Origin: Caldisericia bacterium
GTDB lineage: Bacteria; Caldisericota; Caldisericia; B22-G15
NCBI GenBank assembly: GCA_021158845.1
Contig: JAGGSY010000045.1
Location: 1-10,966, forward strand
Length of the DNA: 10,966 nt
Direction: 5' to 3'
The notes under the pieces were generated by a model. The model was not told where the DNA came from. It saw nothing but the letters and a program-made list of their open reading frames with translations, and ran no database searches. Positions 4,926 through 10,966 of the stretch are shown piece by piece. The stretch's first letter is position 1. Each line of letters starts with the position of its first letter. Position numbers and translations under genes: made by a program.

Positions 4926-6415
4926 CAAGAGAAGAGGAATTAAAAAAACTGAGTGAGTTTGAAAAGGAAGCTTTTATGTCAGTTCTCCCTCCACATGTGA
5001 GGAGGGAGCTGGAGAGATTGAATAGATGGGAAAACCTCATTGAGGTTGTGCTTGATCTTGGAAGGAGACCTGAGGCGAGATTCTCTGATTCCTTCCAGTA
5101 TCTATCTGATCAACCTGTATCCCGTGAGGATATAGAGTATGTAAGGAGTAGAGTTGGTGAATTTGACAGAGATAATAGGGCAGGTATTGAAAGAACCCTT
5201 CATAGGATCTCCTGTATAAGAAACAGGAGGGGAGATATTGTTGGTCTGACTTTGAGAGTTGGAAGAGCAATATATGGAACCATAGATATTGTAAGGGACC
5301 TCTTTGAGACAGGGAAAAGTATTTTACTTTTGGGTCGTCCTGGTGTAGGAAAGACCACTCTTTTAAGGGAGGCTGCAAGGGTTTTAAGTGACGACTTAAA
5401 GAAGAGAGTGGTTGTTGTTGATACCTCAAATGAGATTGGTGGAGATGGAGACATACCTCATCCTGCCATAGGTTCGGCAAGAAGGATGCAGGTTCCATTT
5501 GGAAGAACTCAAGCTGATGTGATGATAGAAGCTGTTGAGAACCATATGCCTGAGGTGATAATAATTGATGAGATTGGAAGAAAGGATGAAGCTGAGGCAT
5601 GTAGAACCATTGCAGAGAGAGGAGTGCAACTCATTGCCACTGCCCATGGAAATACCCTTGATAACTTACTTATAAACCCTGTTCTCTCCGACCTTCTCGG
5701 AGGAATTACAACAGTTATACTTGGTGATGAGGAGGCGCAGAGGAGAGGAACACAGAAGACTGTGCTTGAAAGGTCCTCACCACCCTCCTTTGATATTCTT
5801 GTGGAGATAAGGGATAGAGACACCCTTGCAGTTTACTATGATGTTGCAGAGGTTGTGGATAAGTATTTACGCGGCTATCCTTTAAATCCTGAGATAAGAA
5901 GGAGAAAGGAGGGAGGGAAGATTGAGATAAAGTCTGAGAGGGAGATAGAGAAGCTTCCCAAATACAAACCTTTGAGAATCTTCACATATGGTGTCTCAAG
6001 AGATTATCTTGAACAGGGTTTGAGATCAGTGGGGCTTGATTGGGAGTTTGTTAATGACCTTGATGAAGCTGAAGCACTGATAATATCAAAAACTCAGGAG
6101 AGGAGAAATCCAGGACTTGTAAGGGAGGCACAGAAGAGGGGAATAGAGGTTTTAAGGGTTAAATCTAATACAAAGAAGCAGATTAGAAAACTATGCATTG
6201 ATTTAAGGAATACTTTTTTGGACAAGAAGAGGGACTACATAAAAGAGATAGAGGAGGGAGTAAGAGAGGTCCTTGCCACAGGAAAACCTTATCCTCTCTA
6301 TCCTGCCCCGGCAGATATAAGAAAGATACAGCATAAAATTATAAGAGAGTTTGGTTTAAGGTCTGAAAGTCAAGGAGAGGAGCCATTTAGATGCGTGATA
6401 ATATTTCCAAAATAG
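4922..6415 (+). CDS. R3H-domain AAA ATPase, Ycf45/SpoIIIAA-like
   Basis: The 497-residue protein matches the R3H-type single-stranded nucleic-acid-binding ATPases related to cyanobacterial/plastid Ycf45 and to the SpoIIIAA ATPase. Residues 1-130 form the family lead domain (LPPHVRREL, DLGRRPEARF). The ATPase core has Walker A GRPGVGKT at 138-145, DTSNEIGGDG at 167-176, Walker B VIIIDE at 212-217, and TAHGNTL plus LGG as sensor region near 240-261. A smaller middle domain (about 350-425) has a YGVSRDYLEQ start and ALIISKTQERR. The C-terminal R3H domain (about 440-497) contains R467-x3-H471 and SESQGEEPFR. Its role is unproven. Sporulation is not implied, since the R3H form is common in non-sporulating bacteria. 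The start overlaps the kinase stop (ATGA), and its last 25 bases are shared with tmk. Confidence 0.92.
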   Translation: MTREEELKKLSEFEKEAFMSVLPPHVRRELERLNRWENLIEVVLDLGRRPEARFSDSFQYLSDQPVSREDIEYVRSRVGEFDRDNRAGIERTLHRISCIRNRRGDIVGLTLRVGRAIYGTIDIVRDLFETGKSILLLGRPGVGKTTLLREAARVLSDDLKKRVVVVDTSNEIGGDGDIPHPAIGSARRMQVPFGRTQADVMIEAVENHMPEVIIIDEIGRKDEAEACRTIAERGVQLIATAHGNTLDNLLINPVLSDLLGGITTVILGDEEAQRRGTQKTVLERSSPPSFDILVEIRDRDTLAVYYDVAEVVDKYLRGYPLNPEIRRRKEGGKIEIKSEREIEKLPKYKPLRIFTYGVSRDYLEQGLRSVGLDWEFVNDLDEAEALIISKTQERRNPGLVREAQKRGIEVLRVKSNTKKQIRKLCIDLRNTFLDKKRDYIKEIEEGVREVLATGKPYPLYPAPADIRKIQHKIIREFGLRSESQGEEPFRCVIIFPK

Positions 6416-7011
6416 GTTTTTTTATAACCTTTGAGGGTATTGATGGGTGTGGTAAATCCACTCAGGCAAAAATACTGAAGGAAAATCTGGAAGGATTGGG
6501 TTTTGATGTCTTCTGGACAAAGGAGCCTGGTGGGACAGATGTAGGGAAGAGGATAAGGGATGTACTTTTAAATTTTGACGGTGAGATTGATCCATTAACA
6601 GAGTTTCTTCTCTTTGCATCAGATAGAAATACACATATCAAAAGAATTATAGAGGAGATAGGGAGGGGTAAAATCGTTATTTCAGAGAGATTTAAAGACT
6701 CATCAGTTGCATATCAGGGTTATGGAGGAGGAGTTTCCATATCATTTATAGAGAAGGTGCACAGAGAGATAACTCTCCTTGATCCAGATATAACTTTTTT
6801 ATTGGACATTTCTCCAAGGGAATCTTTAAGGAGAGTGAGAGACCTTGATAGAATTGAAAAGAGAGGGGTTAACTTTCTTGAGAGGGTGAGGAATGGATAT
6901 CTAATCCTTTCAAAGATGTATCCAGAGAGAATCTATGTGATTGATGGAAGTAGATCAAAGGAGGAGATTGGAGAAGAAATTTTTTCCATAGTCAAAAAAA
7001 AGCTCCTCTAA
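6391..7011 (+). CDS. tmk: Thymidylate kinase (dTMP kinase)
   Basis: This 206-residue enzyme phosphorylates dTMP to dTDP with ATP, an essential step in dTTP supply. Motifs are P-loop FEGIDGCGKST at 14-24, TKEPGGT at 43-49, ASDRNTHI at 76-83, SERFKDSSVAYQG at 98-110 and the lid RVRDLDRIEKR at 148-158. A glycine in the P-loop rather than arginine, with arginines in the lid, marks the bacterial type II layout. The usual DR before the DSSxAYQG motif is ER here, and TREPGGT is TKEPGGT, both conservative. The ATG lies inside the previous gene, eight bases after GGAGAGGAG (6374-6382). This adds about seven residues to the normal N-terminus, but no other start fits. The gene ends with tandem stops TAATAA. 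Confidence 0.96.
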   Translation: MRDNISKIGFFITFEGIDGCGKSTQAKILKENLEGLGFDVFWTKEPGGTDVGKRIRDVLLNFDGEIDPLTEFLLFASDRNTHIKRIIEEIGRGKIVISERFKDSSVAYQGYGGGVSISFIEKVHREITLLDPDITFLLDISPRESLRRVRDLDRIEKRGVNFLERVRNGYLILSKMYPERIYVIDGSRSKEEIGEEIFSIVKKKLL

Positions 7012-7055
7012 TAATTTCCATGAAACAAAATTCTTAAATTTTTGTATTTTTATGT

Positions 7056-7064
7056 GGAGGTGAT
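7056..7064 (+). promoter_or_regulatory. Strong ribosome binding site of the hydrolase-deacetylase lipoprotein
   Basis: GGAGGTGAT stands a few bases before ATG 7070. The 58-base gap behind it (7012-7069) is almost pure A+T. I see no convincing -35/-10 pair or GC-rich terminator hairpin in it, so the gene may be read through from tmk. Confidence 0.8.
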
Positions 7065-7069
7065 AGTTT

Positions 7070-8725
7070 ATGAAACTGAAATATGGTGTGATTTTTTCTC
7101 TTGTGTTGATTCTTATTCTTTCTTCATGTATTCCTCAGGATAATGAAATTCCCAAGGATGAGGAAAAAACTCGCTATTATGATGAAATTTTTAGTGAAGT
7201 TCGTGTTGAGAAAGATATCGTTTATGGAGAAAGTGTAGATTATACAGGTAAAAGAATAGAGCTTAAACTTGATGTTTATGAACCAAAGGGGAATAGTGAG
7301 GATAAGAGACCGCTTATTATATGGATTCATGGAGGTGGATTTAAGTCAGGAGATAAAAACAATGTAAAAATTGTTGAACTTTGCAAATACTTTGCAAAGA
7401 GAGGTTATGTCACTGCTTCCATTAACTATAGATTGAGAAAGAGACCAAAGAAAGATCTTGAGGGAGCAATAAAGGATGCTGTGGAGGATGCAAGAAAATC
7501 TGTGGATTTCTTTAGAGAGAATAGTGATAGGTTCAGGATAGATGTTAATCATATTGCTGTTGGTGGCTCATCAGCTGGAGCCATAACATCCCTTCACCTT
7601 GCCTATACAGATGATTGGAATAAAGAGGGAATCTTTGCAGTAATTTCTCTATGGGGGGCACTTTTTGACTTCGATGAGATAAAACAGACTGATCCTACTC
7701 TCCTTATTATTCACGGAACAGAGGATAAGGTTGTTCCCTTTGAAATGGCGAAAGAACTTAAAAACAAACTTGATGAACTTGGTATCTTTAATGAGTTTCA
7801 TCCCATTGAAGGGGAGGGTCATGCTCCATGGAGACACTTAAAGGATATAGAAACATGGACAAGGGATTTCCTTTTTAAACTTTTAAATAATAAAACTTCC
7901 CATGTCCCTTACTATTTTATAGCCATCCACAACGAGCCTTTCAACATGCCAGGGGGAGAAAAGAGGATAGAGGAGTCTTTCTCTGTTTTAAGAGAGATGG
8001 TGAAGAAAGCTAATGAATACAATATAAAACTTACTTTGATGTTTTCTCCTCAGTGGGCAGATTACATCTCAAAAAACAAAGAGAGGCTCGCTGAGGTGAA
8101 GAGATGGAAGGAGGAGGGACACGAGATAGCAGCACACCATCACAGCATTTATCATGGAAACTGGGATGGCTACACCAACTATCCAGAGGATGTGGCAAAG
8201 AAGGAGAGAATAAAAAGAAAAGGTTTCTCTGAACCATATCTTGGTACATTAAAGGATCTTATTTCAAAATTAAAGATGATAAATCCAGATATTCATTCAG
8301 GTTGTATGAATGATGAAAAGGATAAGAACTGTTTACCTGACGCGATTATATACGATACATGCTCAGGTTTTGCAAACTTTGGAGAGGTTATAAGAGTTGG
8401 AGACGCCTCTGATCCTAAAAAGGGAATAAATGAATTTGTTCTTGTTGGCAAAGTGAATGGGATTAAGAGGAAGTGGCTTGCACATTATCAGATAACCACA
8501 AGACAGAGAGAGAAACTTGCAGAGGATGTCTTTAACTCTCTTGATTCTGGTGTCTATGGAGTTGTAACCCACAGTGTAGAGAGTCAGGCAGAGTATTTCT
8601 ATAAATTTCTTGATTTCCTACACTCCAAAGACAAAACAGGGAAATACAGTAAGACACTCTCCCAGATAATAGATGAAAAGATACTGCCTGAAAGGGAAAT
8701 ACCAGATGAACTTTTAAATCCTTAA
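7070..8725 (+). CDS. Lipoprotein fusing an alpha/beta-hydrolase (esterase) to a polysaccharide-deacetylase-like barrel
   Basis: The 551-residue protein begins with a lipoprotein signal, LILSSC with acylated C20. Residues 45-275 are an alpha/beta-hydrolase of the HSL/acetylxylan-esterase-like type: oxyanion HGGG at 87-90, nucleophile elbow GSSAG (S168), acid D219 in GTEDKVVP, and H251 in GEGHAPW. This triad looks intact. Residues 278-520 resemble a NodB-type deacetylase barrel. HHHSIYH at 356-362 fits the H-S/T-x-x-H metal motif, and H501 in VVTHSVE may be the late catalytic histidine. The first motif (TFDD) is replaced by AIHNEP (284-290), so metal use may differ. It probably trims ester and amide or ester groups from a polysaccharide or cell-surface polymer outside the membrane. 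The first domain is confident; the second is by pattern. The stop overlaps that of the convergent gene. Confidence 0.85.
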   Translation: MKLKYGVIFSLVLILILSSCIPQDNEIPKDEEKTRYYDEIFSEVRVEKDIVYGESVDYTGKRIELKLDVYEPKGNSEDKRPLIIWIHGGGFKSGDKNNVKIVELCKYFAKRGYVTASINYRLRKRPKKDLEGAIKDAVEDARKSVDFFRENSDRFRIDVNHIAVGGSSAGAITSLHLAYTDDWNKEGIFAVISLWGALFDFDEIKQTDPTLLIIHGTEDKVVPFEMAKELKNKLDELGIFNEFHPIEGEGHAPWRHLKDIETWTRDFLFKLLNNKTSHVPYYFIAIHNEPFNMPGGEKRIEESFSVLREMVKKANEYNIKLTLMFSPQWADYISKNKERLAEVKRWKEEGHEIAAHHHSIYHGNWDGYTNYPEDVAKKERIKRKGFSEPYLGTLKDLISKLKMINPDIHSGCMNDEKDKNCLPDAIIYDTCSGFANFGEVIRVGDASDPKKGINEFVLVGKVNGIKRKWLAHYQITTRQREKLAEDVFNSLDSGVYGVVTHSVESQAEYFYKFLDFLHSKDKTGKYSKTLSQIIDEKILPEREIPDELLNP

Positions 8726-10104
8726 GGTTTCTTTCTTAGAATTATTATGGGAGTTTGCCAGTCTTCATTTCCTGCAGGATTATCGCTCATAACATCCTCA
8801 ACCCAACTTTTATCAACACCACTGCTTTTTCCCACAACCCATGCTATTCCAAGATCGTTTGCATCAACAATGCATGTCTCACATCCTGTCTTCTTCTTTA
8901 TCTCTTCACATAATCCATCAGGATTCTCTGGACCGGGGATAACATAGTAGTCATATGGAGGCATGGAGGCTGGCATATCATCAATCTGTGCCACATTCTT
9001 TCCAGCAACAATATAAAACCACCCTTTCTTTCTCAATAGTTTTCCAATAAAGCCTACAAAGGAAGCAAGAAGAATTTTGAAAACTCCAGCTTCCTCCACA
9101 GCTACCTGCATTGCATATGGATTTGAAAGTGGAGCAGTGGTTGCAAAGGGAGTATTCCTGTTTCTTGAGACAAACTTTGAAAGAATCTTTGCCAAAAATT
9201 TTACATCTATAGTTTCAACAGAATAGACTCTTCCTTGAGATATTGCTGAAACAGAAGATGCAACTGTTATTATATCCCCTTTTCTTCTCTTATCCTTTGT
9301 AAGTTCATCTATTAAATCTATTAGGTCTGTCCTCTCTGTAATAAGTGGTGTTTTGATTGGTATCCTCTCTGCATCTTTCCTCTCCTTTACTTCATCAGGC
9401 TCACCAAGATTTAATCCAAGCTCTCTTACCCTTTTCTTTATGATGTTTCCACGCCTCCTCTTTATTCCATCTTTAAAGATTTCTTCTGCCTCTTTCTTTT
9501 TTCCAAGCTTAAAAAGGGCGTCTCCAAAGAAAAAGAAATCCTTTTCATAGAAATTTGAGGGTTTGAGCTCATAAAATTTTTTGTAGAAGCAAGTTGCTTT
9601 CTCATAATCACCAAGTTTATAGTAAATCCTTGAGAGCCTTTTAAATAGGTATCTTGCAGGAGATTTTATATCCCTTGTGAGTGGAACATCGTCTCTATCA
9701 AGAAGTTTCATATAGTATGAAAGAGCTGTTTCAATATCCCCTTTTTCATAGTAGTATATATCTCCAAGTATTATATCGTACCAGTAAACTTCTGGATTGT
9801 TTTCCTTTGCTTTCTCAATAACTTTTGTGGCTTCTTCTATTTCTCCCTTCCTTATGTAAACTTCCTTTAAGAGTCTAAAGATACCTCTACATTTTTTAAA
9901 TTTTTCTACCCCCTCTTTTAACACCTCCTCTGCTTCATCTAAACTTCCCTCTCTTATGAGGAGAAATCCATATTTTTCATAGGTTTTACAGGTTAGAAGC
10001 CCCTTTTTTCTTAACCTTTTTAATAGATTAAGTGCTTTCTCCTTCTCCTCTTTCCTTAGAAGAGAGAAGACTATACCCTGATAAATATATGAGATGAGTT
10101 TCAT
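8722..10104 (-). CDS. TPR-repeat protein fused to a CofE-like (F420-0:gamma-glutamyl ligase family) domain
   Basis: The 460-residue product has two parts. Residues about 6-220 form roughly five or six TPR-type helical repeats (for example GSLDEAEEVLKEG, GEIEEATKVIEKA, GDYEKATCFYKKF, KKKEAEEIFKDG), a protein-binding scaffold. Residues about 247-458 match the CofE-like domain: IPIKTPLI, GDIITVASSVSAISQGR at 276-292, a SNPYAMQ step near 327, MPPYD at 381-385, GPENPDG at 391-397, DANDLG at 414-419, and DNPAGNEDWQTP at 441-452. The ISQGR form, where true CofE has SKxEGR, suggests the non-canonical branch seen in bacteria without known F420, so glutamylation of F420 is not assumed. It starts four bases after degV, with GAGGG 14 bases upstream, so coupling is likely. 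There is no signal peptide; it should be cytoplasmic. Confidence 0.85.
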   Translation of the reverse strand: MKLISYIYQGIVFSLLRKEEKEKALNLLKRLRKKGLLTCKTYEKYGFLLIREGSLDEAEEVLKEGVEKFKKCRGIFRLLKEVYIRKGEIEEATKVIEKAKENNPEVYWYDIILGDIYYYEKGDIETALSYYMKLLDRDDVPLTRDIKSPARYLFKRLSRIYYKLGDYEKATCFYKKFYELKPSNFYEKDFFFFGDALFKLGKKKEAEEIFKDGIKRRRGNIIKKRVRELGLNLGEPDEVKERKDAERIPIKTPLITERTDLIDLIDELTKDKRRKGDIITVASSVSAISQGRVYSVETIDVKFLAKILSKFVSRNRNTPFATTAPLSNPYAMQVAVEEAGVFKILLASFVGFIGKLLRKKGWFYIVAGKNVAQIDDMPASMPPYDYYVIPGPENPDGLCEEIKKKTGCETCIVDANDLGIAWVVGKSSGVDKSWVEDVMSDNPAGNEDWQTPIIILRKKP

Positions 10105-10108
10105 TCAG

Positions 10109-10966
10109 CTAAATAAGTCCCTCTAAATCTTCCTCAAAGAAACAGAGGCCAGTTGTTCCCGGTCCTGGATGTGCACCAATGGTTGTTCCCATAATTCTTG
10201 TGTATATTGGTCCCATATAACCAGTTTCTTTTCTAAATAGATTTAATAGAAAATCCTGATCTTCCTTACAATCTGCATGTGGTGAACCAATAACAAGTTT
10301 ATTTATATCCTTTATCCTCTCCTTTGCTATCTCTACAATCCTTACAAGTGACTTTTTTCTACCTCTCACTTTTTCTATGGGAGTGGTCTCCCCATCTTTT
10401 ATCTCCATAACTGGTTTAACATTCATAAAATTTGCCATAAGTGCAGATGCCTTTCCCAATCTTCCACCAAGATAAAAGAAGTATAAATCTTCCACAGTAA
10501 AAATTACATTTGTTTTCTCACTAATCTCCTTAAGTTTCTTAACAATCTCATCAAAGCTTAAAGCACCCTTTCTTATCATTTTTGCTGCTGTTATCTGTTG
10601 TATTCCCTCTCCAAAGGTTGCAGATTTTGTATCTATAATCTCAACCTCCACATTAGGGTATCTTTTCTTTAATTCCTCCTTTGCAAGAGATGCAGATTGG
10701 AAACTTCCACTGAACTTTGAACTTAAGGTCATAACAATGATTTTGTCCTTTCCTTCCTTTATAACTTCTTCAAATACAGGTAGATAATCTTCCATGTTTG
10801 GTTGAGCTGTTCTTGGGTGTTTCTTCTTTTTTCTCATGATTCTGTAGAATTCTTCTGGAGTTATAGTTACATTCTCCTTGTACATCGTATCCTCTTCCCC
10901 TTCAAAGTAGAGGTAGAAAGGAACCTCTTTTATATTGTATTCTCTCACTATATCCCTTGGTAAATC
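10109..10966 (-). CDS. DegV family fatty-acid-binding protein (partial, N-terminus beyond the window)
   Basis: DegV/FakB proteins hold a fatty acid while a FakA-type kinase phosphorylates it for lipid synthesis. The frame stays open to the window end (285 residues visible). Codons before the GTG at 10946-10948 read DLPRDI, which continues the normal family start (TDSTADLP...), so that GTG is internal and only about ten residues are missing. Motifs are TPEEFY, PRTAQPN (family TSQPS loop), SSKFSGSFQSA, DTKSATFGEG, LYFFYLGGRLGKASA, VKPVMEIKDG and GAHPGPGT. The glycine-arginine loop and the late histidine, which contact the fatty-acid head group, are kept. The TPR-CofE-like gene follows after four bases and is probably in the same operon. 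No fakA-like gene is visible. Confidence 0.94.
   Translation of the reverse strand, partial: DLPRDIVREYNIKEVPFYLYFEGEEDTMYKENVTITPEEFYRIMRKKKKHPRTAQPNMEDYLPVFEEVIKEGKDKIIVMTLSSKFSGSFQSASLAKEELKKRYPNVEVEIIDTKSATFGEGIQQITAAKMIRKGALSFDEIVKKLKEISEKTNVIFTVEDLYFFYLGGRLGKASALMANFMNVKPVMEIKDGETTPIEKVRGRKKSLVRIVEIAKERIKDINKLVIGSPHADCKEDQDFLLNLFRKETGYMGPIYTRIMGTTIGAHPGPGTTGLCFFEEDLEGLI

Noticed and set aside
5037..5823. Several overlapping minus-strand frames of 70-187 codons inside the R3H ATPase gene
   Set aside because: Their compositions are Ser/Leu/Gln-rich shadows of a well-conserved ATPase, with no motifs or ribosome sites.
7021..7055. AT-only inverted repeat followed by T runs after tmk, as a terminator
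   Set aside because: The stem (AAAATT/AATTTT) has no G or C and would be too weak, especially in a likely thermophile.
8722..9460. True F420 biosynthesis (CofE) assignment for the C-terminal domain
   Set aside because: The motif is ISQGR rather than SKxEGR and no other F420 gene is in view, so only a CofE-like label is justified.
10946..10948. GTG as the degV start
   Set aside because: The frame continues upstream to the window edge with DLPRDI, which matches the normal DegV N-terminus, so the GTG is an internal valine.

Overview
The window is a very compact, AT-rich stretch of bacterial chromosome with about twelve genes and almost no spare DNA; the largest gap, 2112-2198, is 87 bases. Strong Shine-Dalgarno sequences (one a full 12-base match to the 16S rRNA tail), two lipoprotein signal peptides and a Ycf45/SpoIIIAA-like ATPase all indicate a bacterium. 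Arginine is written almost entirely as AGA/AGG, isoleucine often as ATA, and the proteins are rich in Lys and Glu. This is typical of thermophilic, AT-rich, deep-branching anaerobes (the Caldiserica/Dictyoglomi/Thermotogae kind), but the lineage cannot be fixed from this sequence alone. No mobile element, CRISPR array, tRNA, rRNA or factor-independent terminator was seen.

Layout. (1) 1-980, plus strand: the tail of an unidentified gene overlaps a membrane-anchored protein with a carboxypeptidase-regulatory-like domain and a LolA-like domain. (2) 977-2111, minus strand: a 2H phosphoesterase of the ThpR/LigT family followed by a macro-domain protein. (3) 2199-8725, plus strand: a cysteine-free polytopic membrane protein, a TlpA-type thioredoxin lipoprotein, a nitroreductase, a deoxynucleoside kinase, an R3H/AAA ATPase, thymidylate kinase, and a large lipoprotein joining an alpha/beta-hydrolase to a deacetylase-like barrel. 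(4) 8722-10966, minus strand: a DegV fatty-acid-binding protein cut by the window end, then a fusion of TPR repeats to a CofE-like (F420 gamma-glutamyl ligase family) domain.

Genes on the same strand are coupled by 4-base ATGA overlaps (93-96, 3248-3251, 4922-4925) or a 25-base overlap (6391-6415). Both convergent junctions overlap by four bases at their stop codons (977-980, 8722-8725). The divergent gap at 2112-2198 carries two back-to-back TATAAT boxes, and the deoxynucleoside kinase appears to have a promoter placed to give a leaderless mRNA.

Functionally, the kinase pair (deoxynucleoside kinase and Tmk) points to deoxynucleotide salvage and dTTP supply, with a nucleic-acid ATPase between them. 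The 2H phosphoesterase and macro protein together could process ADP-ribose cyclic phosphate, the by-product of RNA 2'-phosphate removal. The two fusion proteins, hydrolase-deacetylase and TPR-CofE-like, are the most unusual genes. I found no clear defence or mobile system.
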